A stretch of 64,000 nt of DNA from Liquorilactobacillus uvarum DSM 19971 (GCF_001434935.1 NZ_AZEG01000001.1:151190-215189); one strand, 5' to 3'; counted from the first letter of the stretch, positions 1 through 9,508 are shown. Program-made: numbers and translations. Notes: a model not told the origin generated them from the sequence alone.

Positions 1-267
1 TTAACATTGCTTCTTGCAGGTATAATTTTTTTCCTAGGTTACTATCTGTGGTCACATCGTCAGAAAACCTTTTTGATGTTTCACCCTGAAAATAATCATG
101 CTTTGTCCATTATTGTAAAAACATATAGTCTAATATTGATTATTTCATCACTTATTACTTTTATCACCGGATTCTTTTTTGCCCCTTGGGTGCTCGCACT
201 TGTTTTAATATGCAACGTTACAATCATTGCCACACTTCCAATCATGATGCTGATTTTTCTTCAATAA
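1..267 (+). CDS. Small membrane protein, 5' end outside the window
   Basis: The reading frame is open back to base 1, so the N-terminus is probably missing. The visible 86-88 residues hold three hydrophobic segments (GIIFFLGYYLW; a second around SLILIISSLITFITGFFF; a third at the C-terminus), so this is an integral membrane protein. It resembles the small DUF3899-type proteins of Firmicutes, but I cannot confirm that family. It lies about 85 bases upstream of usp on the same strand. In lactic acid bacteria a small hypothetical gene followed by usp is often preceded by the Lacto-usp/6S-like RNA; that RNA, if present, would lie outside this window. Confidence 0.6.
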   Translation, partial: LTLLLAGIIFFLGYYLWSHRQKTFLMFHPENNHALSIIVKTYSLILIISSLITFITGFFFAPWVLALVLICNVTIIATLPIMMLIFLQ

Positions 268-351
268 TTATCATTATGTAATTGTTTTCACTTTTTTTTT
301 AGTTGGAAATAACGTAAGATGGAGGTGTGGCAAATAGAAAGGGTGATTTCA

Positions 352-846
352 ATGTTACAACAATACAAAAACATTCTTGTACCTGTCGATGGATCTAAGG
401 AAGCTGAACTTGCTTTTAAAAAAGCGGTGCAGGTCGCAAAGCGAAATGGTCCTGAAACGAAGTTACATTTGATTCACGTAGTAGATACACGTGCCTTTCA
501 GAACATTTCAAGTTTTGACACCGCAATGGTTGAACAAATTACTGACACTGCGCGCAAAACAATTGAAGGTTACGTTGCAGAAGCCAAAAAAGCAGGGTTG
601 GAGAATACTGATTACTCAATCGAATACGGGGCACCAAAAGTAATTATTGCAAAAGAAGTTCCCGAGGAGGAACACGTTGATCTGATTATGATTGGTGCAA
701 CTGGTTTAAACGCTGTTGAACGGTTGCTAATTGGTTCTGTAACCGAATATGTAACCCGGACGGCTGCGTGCGATGTTTTGGTTGTTAGAACTGACTTGGA
801 AAATAACCCTGTACTCGGAAAAGAAAAAGATCGTAAAAAGAAATAA
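352..846 (+). CDS. Universal stress protein, UspA family
   Basis: Cytoplasmic nucleotide-binding stress protein of 164 residues with one Usp domain. It opens with the usual beta strand and Asp (KNILVPVDGS) and has the ATP-binding signature G-2X-G-9X-G-S near the C-terminus (GATG...IGS, then VLVVRT). The frame runs back to an ATG at 319, but the ATG at 352 is preferred. AAAGGGTGA lies five bases before it, and the family fold starts exactly there. The C-terminus is a Lys-rich tail (KEKDRKKK). A terminator follows directly. The exact cellular role of such proteins in lactobacilli is not established. Confidence 0.9.
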   Translation: MLQQYKNILVPVDGSKEAELAFKKAVQVAKRNGPETKLHLIHVVDTRAFQNISSFDTAMVEQITDTARKTIEGYVAEAKKAGLENTDYSIEYGAPKVIIAKEVPEEEHVDLIMIGATGLNAVERLLIGSVTEYVTRTAACDVLVVRTDLENNPVLGKEKDRKKK

Positions 847-855
847 TAAATAACA

Positions 856-906
856 AAAAAGCATTCAGCATTGATGTAATCTTAGTCTCTGATGAATGCT
901 TTTTAT
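856..906 (+). terminator. Rho-independent terminator of usp
   Basis: The 11-bp stem AAAAAGCATTC (856-866) / GAATGCTTTTT (894-904) sits ten bases after the usp stop and ends in a T run. Confidence 0.8.
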
Positions 907-1142
907 TGTGGAAGAATCCCACAACTGATTTGATTTTAGAGCACGTTAGGCAGACAATCCAGGCTCAAACTAGAAAGTTATGTAATTATTAGTTTTGAGC
1001 ATTAACTGTGAACTACACACATTCGTGAATTAAATGCAAACAATTTACGGTTAAACATAAAAAATTGACTTCTCAGAAGATGCACTAATTAATTGTAATA
1101 CAAAGGTAGATCAAAAATGAGAAACCCCACTTTTATTGCCCA

Positions 1143-1703
1143 TTAATAATTCTTGAACGAACAATAAGAAAGATGATCATTAATAATCCCAATTGCCTGT
1201 AAAAAAGAATAAACAATCGTCGGACCAACAAACTTAAAACCTTTCTTTTGTAATTCAGAAGCTACTTTTTCGGAAAATAAAGTTTTCGAAGGAACCTGTT
1301 CAGCATATTCCCAATTATTGATAATCGACTTATTATCCGCAAGCCGCCAAATGAATTCAGACAAACTCGTTCCTTCCCTTCTTAGTTGAAGTGCAACCTG
1401 AGCATTGTTTACGATAGCTGTTATTTTACGCTTATTTCGAATAATTGCTGCATTGCAACTGAGCTCCTCCATTTTTGCTGTATCATATGCAGCCACTTTA
1501 TTAATTTCAAAATTATCAAAAGCATTCCTAAAGGCTTGACGTTTCTTTAGAACCAAATCCCAATTCAAACCTGCTTGCATAATCTCAAGGCTCAGTATTT
1601 CAAAAATATCACGTGCATTTGTAGTCTTCTTTCCCCACTCATTATCGTGATAGTCGCACAAAAATTTACTTCCAGTTAGTGCCCAATTACATCTTTGTAC
1701 CAT
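1143..1703 (-). CDS. tag: DNA-3-methyladenine glycosylase I
   Basis: Base-excision repair enzyme that removes 3-methyladenine from alkylated DNA. It has 186 residues, the usual length for Tag. The zinc-snap residues of the E. coli enzyme (Cys4, His17, His175, Cys179) are matched by Cys5, His19, His177 and Cys181, and the YHDNEWG signature is at 18-24. The helix-hairpin-helix region lies in the C-terminal half. The gene stands alone on the minus strand, downstream of ddl and separated from it by a strong hairpin, so it probably has its own promoter. Confidence 0.93.
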   Translation of the reverse strand: MVQRCNWALTGSKFLCDYHDNEWGKKTTNARDIFEILSLEIMQAGLNWDLVLKKRQAFRNAFDNFEINKVAAYDTAKMEELSCNAAIIRNKRKITAIVNNAQVALQLRREGTSLSEFIWRLADNKSIINNWEYAEQVPSKTLFSEKVASELQKKGFKFVGPTIVYSFLQAIGIINDHLSYCSFKNY

Positions 1704-1816
1704 TCTCAGTCTCTCCCAGCTATTTAGTTATTTGGATGCTCTCTTTTATTAATATGCCAATCATTCCAAATTTCAAAATTTGCAATCGGGAAGAAAAAAT
1801 CACGAGTTAATGCTAA

Positions 1817-1856
1817 AGGGTGGGTCAAAATATAACTTTTGACCCACCCCTCTTTT
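1817..1856. terminator. Strong hairpin, terminator of ddl, member of a repeated hairpin family
   Basis: A perfect 13-bp stem GGGTGGGTCAAAA (1818-1830) / TTTTGACCCACCC (1837-1849) encloses a six-base loop. It lies 18 bases past the ddl stop. The plus strand ends in TCTTTT and the minus strand in CCCTTTAG. The core TCAAAATATAACTTTTGA recurs, slightly altered, at 60619-60641 and in decayed form near 49760. Confidence 0.7.
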
Positions 1857-1873
1857 GAAAATCTTACCTTAGC

Positions 1874-2989
1874 TTAAAGTTTTTCTTCACCAAGCTCGAC
1901 AAAATCATAATGCAACTTAGCATTATCATCAAATTCTTCAATTGCTAATTGAATCAATTGATCAATTAAGCTGCTGTAACTAATACCAGAAACTTGCCAT
2001 AACTGCGGATACAATGAGATATTGGTAAAGCCAGGCAAGGTATTAGCTTCTCCGAAATAAGGAACATTGTTCTTATCAACAAGAAAATCCATTCGGGCCA
2101 AACCACGATTACCTAAAACACGGAATGCATCTAAGGACATTTGAGTGATCTCATCTGCCAATTTTGAAGGCAAATCAACTGGCAGATCAAAGACAACACC
2201 CGAAGCATCAACAAATTTATTGTTATAATCATAAAAAGTATCTGTCTCAGGGATTCTAATAGCACCTAATTTTGAAGCCTTTATATCACGATTCCCCAAA
2301 ACTGAACATTCAACTTCACGAGGACCTTCAATTGATTCTTCAACTAAAAGTTTAAAATCATAATAGAATCCTTCTTTGACTGCACGATCAAATTCAGCCT
2401 TATTTTCAACTTTGAAAATACCAACAGATGAGCCCTGACGAGCAGGTTTAACAAAAAGAGTGTTTCCTAATTCCGCACTACATTTTTCATATGAGTATTT
2501 GCTTTGGTTTTCTTTCGTAACTACAAGATACTTAGTATTCCGAACGCCATTATGTGTCAAGAGTTGTTTTGTCCAGTCCTTGTCAAACGAAACAGCAGAT
2601 GATCCTACTCCACTACCAACCCAAGGTTTGTTTAATAATCTAAACAAACCTTGAATAGTTCCGTCTTCCCCCATATTACCATGGATAACAGGATAAAAAA
2701 CATCTATGTCTTTTACTTCAGAGATATTCTGAATGTTGGCTAACGGATCGGAAAAATCAACTTTAGGTAAAATTTCCGCAACAACTTTATCCTCTTCTTC
2801 GCCGTTAAAAATGCGCATCGAATCCTTGTTTCCTAACAGATATCCATCCTTAGTAAACATAAAAACTGAAACATCATACTTGTCCTTGTCCATAGCATCA
2901 TAGATATTATGTGCTGAACGCTTTGAAACATCATGCTCCGATGAATTTCCTCCGAAAAACAGTGCAACGTGCAATTTCTTTTTATCCAT
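1874..2989 (-). CDS. ddl: D-alanine--D-alanine/D-lactate ligase
   Basis: ATP-grasp ligase that joins D-Ala to a second D-residue for the end of the peptidoglycan stem peptide. It has 371 residues. The N-terminal domain carries the FGGNSSEHDVS signature (12-22), the central domain the GSGVGSSAVSFDK region, and the C-terminal domain the metal-binding end FGEANTLPGF. Residue 259 in the motif YDYNNKF is Phe. The matching position is Tyr in true D-Ala-D-Ala ligases (E. coli DdlB Tyr216) and Phe in D-Ala-D-Lac ligases (Leuconostoc Phe261). From that I infer a depsipeptide product and intrinsic vancomycin resistance. The gene is monocistronic. Confidence 0.93.
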   Translation of the reverse strand: MDKKKLHVALFFGGNSSEHDVSKRSAHNIYDAMDKDKYDVSVFMFTKDGYLLGNKDSMRIFNGEEEDKVVAEILPKVDFSDPLANIQNISEVKDIDVFYPVIHGNMGEDGTIQGLFRLLNKPWVGSGVGSSAVSFDKDWTKQLLTHNGVRNTKYLVVTKENQSKYSYEKCSAELGNTLFVKPARQGSSVGIFKVENKAEFDRAVKEGFYYDFKLLVEESIEGPREVECSVLGNRDIKASKLGAIRIPETDTFYDYNNKFVDASGVVFDLPVDLPSKLADEITQMSLDAFRVLGNRGLARMDFLVDKNNVPYFGEANTLPGFTNISLYPQLWQVSGISYSSLIDQLIQLAIEEFDDNAKLHYDFVELGEEKL

Positions 2990-3286
2990 AAATATATCTC
3001 ATTCCTATCCCCTAATCTTATTATACGGTTTTACCTATTATACGATAATTTTCAACTTAATGTACAGAGAACGTATCGAGGATATCTTCAATACACCCCC
3101 TAGAATAATAACACGTAGAATAAGTCTTGTCAGTTAAAAAATATCAACCTGCTGCTTCTATTGGCTGTTTAATGGTTCTTTCCATTCGTCCAAAACGATA
3201 CAGATTAAAATTTACACAATCTTTTCTTTATAAACCTTAGTATGGTTGTTAAAATTAAGTATAGAAGAAAGAGTGGGGTGATTATT

Positions 3287-4795
3287 GTGCCAATGAAACT
3301 TTTCGGTATTATATACATGACACCTAGGCGTATTCAACTATCGATTATTGATTTAAAAAAATTAACAAAAGTCGAAGATGTCTTTTCAAATTATTTTTCT
3401 AGTAAAAATTATCAATATGATCAGAATGTTGAAGAAATTGCCAGTTCCATCAATGGCTATCTTCAGCTAACAAAAGATTATGGTGTTAAAAACGTTAAAT
3501 TATGGGGTAATCAACAACAGTTGAACACGATAAGTGCTCGTTATCTTGGTGAACAGATTTATATTCGAACAGGTTTGCATATACAGTGGCTGAGCACGAG
3601 CCAATTAACTTACTATAAGGCAACTGCCATCACTGTTCATTTGGACAATTTTGAAAACCTCAGCTTGAAGTCGACATATTTGCTGAGTCTTGGAATCGAA
3701 CGTGCTTCTTTATCCCAATTCGACGAACAAAAATTCATTTCCACATGGAACATTGACCTAGGTTCTTCTCACGTTGGTGAAATTTCTGAAGCTTTAAAAT
3801 TGAGTACAAATGATCCAGTTGAAGTTATCGAAGATTATATCGGCAGCAAGCTAGAACATTTGCATCATGTTTTTCCTCAACATATGGAAGGTTCAAATCT
3901 TGTTCTTCAGGACGCTTACGCATTGGCTCAGAAATTCATTCCTGCCAATAAATCCTACTACACAATGACTACTGAAGATTTTGAAAAAATTTATGCAACC
4001 GTCGTTAAATCATCCGACCAGTATCTCATGGATTTTTTTGATCTTGATGAAAATGATATTGGACGTATCATTCCTTACTTTATACTTATCAACAAAATTA
4101 TAAAAATGATCAAAGCTAAGAAATTAATCATCACAAATATTGCTGTTTCAGACGGACTTGCAATTGAAAGAGCCACTAAAACAGGACTCATGAATTTGGA
4201 CTTGAACGGAATGATTTTGACCTCGGCCGAAAATCTTGCATCACGCTACCTGACAAGTCATGCTCATCGTCAAAATGTTTCAAAATTGGCATTGCATTTA
4301 TTCGATCAGCTCAAACGAATTCATCATCTCGGAAAACGTGAGCGTCTGCTGCTTCACGTTGCCTGTATTGTTGATGACATAGGAAACTATATTAACCAGC
4401 AGCAGCATTACCGGCATTCAGCTTACATTCTCGAAGCAACAAGGCTGATTGGCCTGTCAAATGATGAGAATCAAATCATTGCTGAGGTTTCACGTTATCA
4501 CAGCAGTGAGACACCTGAAACGGACCAGCCGCACTTTCAAAAACTTGAACCAACAGTTCAGATGAATGTCGCAAAACTGTCGGCTATCCTGCGTTTAGCT
4601 GATGCTTTAGACGATTCACGCGAGCAGAAAATTAAAAAAATTTCAGTTTCTCTGCGTGGTTCAACTATGCTTATCTATGCTTATTCAAATCAAAATATTG
4701 CTTTAGAAGCATGGTCATTCAAAAATAAATCTGCTTTGTTCAAAGAAGTCTTCGGTATCCACCCTATACTAAAGCAAAGGAGACAGCCAAAATGA
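3287..4795 (+). CDS. ppx1: Ppx/GppA-related protein with C-terminal HD-type domain, catalytic motifs degenerate
   Basis: First gene of a ppx1-ppk-ppx2 operon. It has about 502 residues, with an actin-like Ppx/GppA-type N-terminal half and a C-terminal HD-like half (HHLGKRERLLLHVACIVDDIGNYI, then YRHSAYIL and RYHSSETP). The frame reaches back to 3242. GGGGTGA at 3275-3281 supports GTG 3287 or ATG 3293. The phosphate-binding loop of active Ppx proteins (IDLGSNSIR in ppx2 of this operon) is replaced by IYMTPRRIQ, and the expected LHDIG of the HD domain reads VDDIG. It may therefore be a regulatory or inactive paralogue; that is inference. It overlaps ppk by four bases. Confidence 0.8.
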   Translation: MPMKLFGIIYMTPRRIQLSIIDLKKLTKVEDVFSNYFSSKNYQYDQNVEEIASSINGYLQLTKDYGVKNVKLWGNQQQLNTISARYLGEQIYIRTGLHIQWLSTSQLTYYKATAITVHLDNFENLSLKSTYLLSLGIERASLSQFDEQKFISTWNIDLGSSHVGEISEALKLSTNDPVEVIEDYIGSKLEHLHHVFPQHMEGSNLVLQDAYALAQKFIPANKSYYTMTTEDFEKIYATVVKSSDQYLMDFFDLDENDIGRIIPYFILINKIIKMIKAKKLIITNIAVSDGLAIERATKTGLMNLDLNGMILTSAENLASRYLTSHAHRQNVSKLALHLFDQLKRIHHLGKRERLLLHVACIVDDIGNYINQQQHYRHSAYILEATRLIGLSNDENQIIAEVSRYHSSETPETDQPHFQKLEPTVQMNVAKLSAILRLADALDDSREQKIKKISVSLRGSTMLIYAYSNQNIALEAWSFKNKSALFKEVFGIHPILKQRRQPK

Positions 4796-6957
4796 CAAAA
4801 TCAGAGTTCAGTAAACACAAGTATTTTAAAAATCGTGAATTAAGTTGGCTCGACTTTAATGGACGTGTTCTCGAAGAAGCACGGGATTTAGATAACCCAC
4901 TACTAGAAAGAGTCAATTTTCTTGGTATCACCCAAAGTAACGTGGATGAATTTTTCATGGTTAGGGTCGCATCCCTCAATAAAATGTATTCCGTTAATAT
5001 TCAATCAACAGATGCTTCCGGGATGACGCCTAAGCAACAAATTGACGCCATTAACGAACAAGAACAAGAGATGGTCACCAAAAGATACACCACATATAAT
5101 CGTTCTATACTGCCGCAGCTTGAAAAAAATAATATTAACATCATCACCCCTCGGGAAGCTAACGAGGAGCAATATAAATTTATTAAACGTTACTTCAATG
5201 ATGATCTTTACCCTGTTCTTACGCCATTAGCTGACGATTCATCGCGTCCTTTTCCATTCATCAGCAATAATTCGCTTAATCTTGCAGTCCGTATACATGA
5301 ACAGGACAATAAAAATAACAAGCGCTTTGCCACAATTAGAATTCCCGAAGTATTTGGCCGCATTATTAAATTGCCTAATAGTGATAATACATTTATCCTC
5401 ATTGAGGAAATCGTTAAAGAATTCATTGAAAGCTTGTTTGCCGGTTATAAAGTAAGTGAAGTTGCAGCCTTTCGTGTTATTCGAGATATGGATCTTGATG
5501 TTGCAGAGGAAGATACTTCTGATTTGTTACGAGAAGTTCAAAAACAGCTGAAAAAAAGAGAACACGGTGGAATCATGCGGCTTGAAATTGAAAACAAGAT
5601 GAGTAAACATCTTGGAGAACGCTTAACAAAGACGCTTGATGCAGATGAAAAAGCTGTTTATCGCATCAATGGACCTGTAGATTTGTCTTTTTTGAAAAAG
5701 CTTCCCAGATTAGTCACTGGACACAAGGGATTACGTTATCCGCCATACACAGCATATGTTAATCCAAAGTTAGCACCAGAAAAAAATATTTTTACGGCTA
5801 TTCGTCAACAAGATTATCTTATGCAACATCCTTATGATTCTTTCAGTTCAGTTGTCCAATTCATTGCTCAAGCAGCTTCAGATCCAAATACTTTAGCTAT
5901 CAAGATGACTTTATATCGTGTTTCCGGCAATTCGCCTATCATTAAATATCTCGGCTTAGCTGCACAGCATGGCAAGCAAGTAACCGTGCTTGTAGAAGTT
6001 AAAGCTCGTTTCGATGAAGAAAACAACGTTCGCTGGGCTAAACAGCTTGAAAAAATGGGATGTCATGTTATTTACGGTTTAGTTGGATTGAAAACTCATT
6101 GCAAACTGACACTTGTTATCAGGCGGGATGAAGATGGCATTAGACGTTATATGCATTTAGGTACTGGTAACTATAATGACGTGACCGCAAATTTTTACAC
6201 AGATATGGGAATTTTAACTACTAATCCGGATATGGGTGTTGATGCTTCAAACATTTTTAATATGTTATCCGGATATGCTAAACCACCCTACTTTCATAAA
6301 CTGCATATCTCACCGAAAAAGATTCGTACATTTATTAACAAAAAAATTGATGATGAAATCGAAGCGGCTAACAATGGTCAGCCAGCGGTGATTAAAATGA
6401 AAATGAACTCACTTTCCGATCAAAAAATTATTGAAAAACTTTATGAAGCTTCCGCTGCAGGTGTTAAGAATGATTTAATTATTCGTGGTATTTGCTGCTT
6501 AAAAACTATGATTCCTGGTATCAGCGAAAATATCCATGTTCATTCGATCATCGGTCGATTTTTGGAACACAGTCGTATTTATTACTTCTACAATAAGGGC
6601 AACGAGGATGTTTATCTCTCAAGTGCCGACATGATGACGCGTAATTTGAATCGCCGTGTTGAACTTCTGTTTCCGATCCTCCAAGACGACATTCGGCAAA
6701 AAATTATTTCAATTTTCGCAACGATGTGGCAAGATAATATTAAGACGCGTGTTTTACGCGGCGAGAAGTTTGAAAAATTGGATCGACGTGGTTTAACACC
6801 ATTGAATTCACAGGAACACTTTATTAAGGAAGCCCAACAAAAAAACAAACTTTTATTGAAACAAGAACATGCCGCAAAAAGAGACGCGTCCGTTTTTCAT
6901 CCAATGACACACCATGAAAGTATGGTACACTTGTCCAATGATGAGGAGGAGGAATAG
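4792..6957 (+). CDS. ppk: Polyphosphate kinase 1
   Basis: Catalyses reversible transfer of the ATP gamma-phosphate to inorganic polyphosphate. It has 721 residues, full length for PPK1. The N and head domains start with the FKNRELSWLDFN signature. The two phospholipase-D-like catalytic domains carry His436 (LKTHCKL, equivalent to the phosphorylated His435 of E. coli), His455 (MHLGTGNYND) and His593 (LEHSRIYYF). ATG 4792 overlaps the ppx1 stop in an ATGA and has AAAGGAG upstream. Translation is probably coupled across the operon. The ppx2 start lies three bases after the stop. Confidence 0.95.
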   Translation: MTKSEFSKHKYFKNRELSWLDFNGRVLEEARDLDNPLLERVNFLGITQSNVDEFFMVRVASLNKMYSVNIQSTDASGMTPKQQIDAINEQEQEMVTKRYTTYNRSILPQLEKNNINIITPREANEEQYKFIKRYFNDDLYPVLTPLADDSSRPFPFISNNSLNLAVRIHEQDNKNNKRFATIRIPEVFGRIIKLPNSDNTFILIEEIVKEFIESLFAGYKVSEVAAFRVIRDMDLDVAEEDTSDLLREVQKQLKKREHGGIMRLEIENKMSKHLGERLTKTLDADEKAVYRINGPVDLSFLKKLPRLVTGHKGLRYPPYTAYVNPKLAPEKNIFTAIRQQDYLMQHPYDSFSSVVQFIAQAASDPNTLAIKMTLYRVSGNSPIIKYLGLAAQHGKQVTVLVEVKARFDEENNVRWAKQLEKMGCHVIYGLVGLKTHCKLTLVIRRDEDGIRRYMHLGTGNYNDVTANFYTDMGILTTNPDMGVDASNIFNMLSGYAKPPYFHKLHISPKKIRTFINKKIDDEIEAANNGQPAVIKMKMNSLSDQKIIEKLYEASAAGVKNDLIIRGICCLKTMIPGISENIHVHSIIGRFLEHSRIYYFYNKGNEDVYLSSADMMTRNLNRRVELLFPILQDDIRQKIISIFATMWQDNIKTRVLRGEKFEKLDRRGLTPLNSQEHFIKEAQQKNKLLLKQEHAAKRDASVFHPMTHHESMVHLSNDEEEE

Positions 6958-6959
6958 GA

Positions 6960-7904
6960 ATGGAAAACTTTGTGGTGATCGATCTCGGTTCAAACTCAAT
7001 TAGAATGACAATTTCCCAAATAAACGATAAGGGTGCAATTAACGTTACCCATCAATTGAAAGAAATGGTCCGCTTATCTGAAAATATGGGTTCTAAAAAG
7101 ATCCTCCAGAAAGAACCAATCGAAAGAACACTTAAAGCCTTAACCTCATTTAAAGATATCTATTCAAAGCTCAAAAATGTTAAAATTGAAGCTTTAGCTA
7201 CCGCGGCTGTCCGGCAAGCGAAAAATCAAGCAGAATTTTTAAAACTCGTTAAAAAACGTATCGGGGTTGATTTTGAAGTTATTCCTGGCAACCGGGAAGC
7301 ATATCTCGATTTTCTTGCTGTTACTCAAACTCTGCCTATCGAGGACAATTGCATTATTATGGATACTGGCGGTGCCAGTACTGAACTAATATTAGTAAAA
7401 GAGAAAAAAGTCAGTGACTTAATTAGTCTTCCGATTGGTTCTGTTAATATCTCGCAGGAATTTTCTTTAGGAAATAACATTGCTGCATCTGACTTATTCA
7501 AAGCTATGACTTTTGTTGAGAAAAAAATAACGGATATTAATTGGCTTTTTGACGCACATAAAGCTCAACTTGTTGTCCTGGGTGGCAGCAACCGTACTTT
7601 AGCTAAAATAGCTAGAAGACAACAGAATTCCGATAAATTACCAAGTTTGCATGGCTACAAGCTTAAAAGTGAAGATGCTTTTGATATCTTTGCTGATTTA
7701 GTTGATTTAAACCAAGCACAACGCGAAAAGATACCTGGGCTCGCTAAAACACGTGCAGATGTTATTATTGGCGGTTTAATTCCCATTTCCTTAATTCTGA
7801 GGACACTTCACATCCCAGAAATTCTATTCTCAAATAATGGGCTACGTGAAGGAGCACTGCTCGATTATCTCGATTCGGCTTATCAATTCAGCCGTCCGCG
7901 ATAA
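6960..7904 (+). CDS. ppx2: Exopolyphosphatase, short Ppx/GppA form
   Basis: Hydrolyses terminal phosphates from polyphosphate (or pppGpp in GppA relatives). It has 314 residues and contains only the two actin-like domains, without the HD extension. The phosphate-binding loops are intact: VIDLGSNSIRM at the N-terminus and MDTGGASTEL about residue 136, with the catalytic-Glu region PGNREAYLD before it. ATG 6960 follows a very strong GAGGAGGAGGA. Having a kinase and a hydrolase in one transcript suggests tuned polyphosphate turnover. The operon ends in a terminator at 7945. Confidence 0.9.
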   Translation: MENFVVIDLGSNSIRMTISQINDKGAINVTHQLKEMVRLSENMGSKKILQKEPIERTLKALTSFKDIYSKLKNVKIEALATAAVRQAKNQAEFLKLVKKRIGVDFEVIPGNREAYLDFLAVTQTLPIEDNCIIMDTGGASTELILVKEKKVSDLISLPIGSVNISQEFSLGNNIAASDLFKAMTFVEKKITDINWLFDAHKAQLVVLGGSNRTLAKIARRQQNSDKLPSLHGYKLKSEDAFDIFADLVDLNQAQREKIPGLAKTRADVIIGGLIPISLILRTLHIPEILFSNNGLREGALLDYLDSAYQFSRPR

Positions 7905-7944
7905 GTAAATGATTTTTTAAATTAATAAACTTTAACCTTGAATT

Positions 7945-8002
7945 ATACAAAAAGAGCCTCACCAGAAGCTGAAGTACCTTTCTAGTGATGCTCTTTTTGT
8001 AT
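7945..8002. terminator. Terminator shared by the ppx-ppk operon and the convergent kinase gene
   Basis: The 13-bp stem ATACAAAAAGAGC (7945-7957) / GCTCTTTTTGTAT (7990-8002) has internal pairing CTCAC/GTGAT. A and T runs on opposite arms make it usable from both strands. Confidence 0.8.
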
Positions 8003-8116
8003 GCGGCTTTTTATGTAAAGTAACAGTAACATTCGCGATTCTTTATTAAACCAAATATAATATTCAATGATCAACTTCTTTTTAATTTGAGAAAACACTT
8101 TTTTCTGAAATTGTCA

Positions 8117-8956
8117 TTAAAGCGCTAAGACTGCATCATTCTTCTTGATAGTCTCAAGCATAGCACCTGGCATCTCGCCAAACTTACGTTTAGGATGCGT
8201 TGCATTGTATTCACATATATCCAATGCACATAAAAATAGTAAACAGCGCTGAACTGATTTCCGAGGAATCTCAAAATCATGCATCGTGACATACCCCTTA
8301 ATAAATTCATTGCGCAGTGCTGGTTCCTTTACCTCATTATAAAAGAATTTGATAAAGTCTTGATAAGGTGTCCCCATATGCGAACGTTCAAAATCAATTA
8401 AAATATCTTTTCCTCGATAATTCATAATATTGCGAATACTAAAGTCACCATGCAGCACAACCTTTGGAAGCTGTATATATTCCATATCGGCGTACTCAAA
8501 ATCAGATTTCAGCATTTGCTGGACATCGTTGACTATTGCCTCATATTCTGTTTCCTGCAGTTTATTGACATGATATTGAATTTGCTCTGAGAGACGCTTA
8601 TCACTTTGATGAACAGTAGCTTTCCCGGTTAATTTTTTATGAAAATCACCAAGTAGCTGACCAAATGCATACGCCCTTTCCGGACTGATTTTCTTAATTG
8701 AAATATCTTTCAATTTTCTATCTTTAAGAGTCACCACATAACTGTCACCAAAGATTACACTATCCAAATAGATTTCCGGATAGTAAACTTGATTAACGTG
8801 TTGCTCAGCATAAAACATGTCACGTTCCTTGAAAATTTTAACGAATAATGGGCTTTTGAAAACTTTACTGTAGCCAATTAAATGTTGATTACCAGCTACG
8901 TCATGAATGCTTTTTAGATTTGCTTGATAATAATCATTTAAGAACTCGACTAGCAT
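8117..8956 (-). CDS. Aminoglycoside phosphotransferase-family kinase (APH fold), substrate unknown
   Basis: About 279 residues with the APH/choline-kinase active-site motif LHGDFSIRN followed by LIDFERSHMG. The second metal-binding Asp of the usual DFD is Glu here (DFE), which occurs in this superfamily. The frame runs back to 9016, but ATG 8956 has GGGGAGGAAG four bases ahead and starts at MLVEFLNDYY, so it is the likely start. Relatives phosphorylate small hydroxylated molecules; nothing nearby names the substrate, and calling it a resistance gene would not be justified. It converges on ppx2. Confidence 0.8.
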   Translation of the reverse strand: MLVEFLNDYYQANLKSIHDVAGNQHLIGYSKVFKSPLFVKIFKERDMFYAEQHVNQVYYPEIYLDSVIFGDSYVVTLKDRKLKDISIKKISPERAYAFGQLLGDFHKKLTGKATVHQSDKRLSEQIQYHVNKLQETEYEAIVNDVQQMLKSDFEYADMEYIQLPKVVLHGDFSIRNIMNYRGKDILIDFERSHMGTPYQDFIKFFYNEVKEPALRNEFIKGYVTMHDFEIPRKSVQRCLLFLCALDICEYNATHPKRKFGEMPGAMLETIKKNDAVLAL

Positions 8957-9220
8957 ATGTCTTCCTCCCCTATCATTTATTAATTTAATTGTACTTAACA
9001 ATATTATAAATAGCAAGAAGCCTTACTATTTATAATAAAAATATGCAAAGACTTTACTTAATCATCAAACTTTTTACTCTTAATAAAGAAAGCCAAAAAA
9101 TTTTTTCTATGCACATTATTGTACAGTTCAACTGCCTCCCCGTAAGCTTTAACAAGGAATATTTTCTTTACCAATGTTATAGTTTAATTGAAGATATTTT
9201 TTGGGAATGGAGGAAATAAA

Positions 9221-9508
9221 ATGGGGATTTTTAATAACGACAAAATCAAAGGGATCTTGATCGATCGTGGTCTGAATGACATATCAAACGAGACCTCAGA
9301 ACAAGTTGAAGCAATTCTGGGTGAGCTTGATAAAAAAAATCTCTTACGTAATGACAAACGCCTATTAATTAAAGATCGCAGTGATGATTCCAAAGTTTCT
9401 TACTTACGTGCACTAGTAGAACAAAACTGGATTTTAATTGCTCAAAATGACAAAATAATTAAACTTTTACTTGAAAAAGATAAAACTACTCAGGGAAAAG
9501 ATCAATAA
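9221..9508 (+). CDS. Conserved small protein, paralogue of the gene at 56949
   Basis: A 95-residue soluble, charged protein that I do not recognise. ATG 9221 has GGAGG at 9210-9214. It shares with the protein at 56949-57239 the start M-x-[IL]-FNN, the segment DRGL, an [AI]-IL-x-EL helix and a nearly identical C-terminal core YLRA[LI]VEQNW[IV]LIAQND. The two genes are about 48 kb apart. No signal peptide or membrane segment is visible. Both promoter regions carry a TTTACCAA/TTACCAA stretch 30-50 bases upstream of the start. Confidence 0.75.
   Translation: MGIFNNDKIKGILIDRGLNDISNETSEQVEAILGELDKKNLLRNDKRLLIKDRSDDSKVSYLRALVEQNWILIAQNDKIIKLLLEKDKTTQGKDQ

Noticed and set aside
3120..3286. PhoP box (TTTACA repeats) before the ppx-ppk operon
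   Set aside because: Only one TTTACA-like element is present, without the required repeats at 11-base spacing.
8117..8956. Aminoglycoside resistance gene
   Set aside because: The APH fold is shared by many small-molecule kinases and there is no resistance-specific feature or mobile context.
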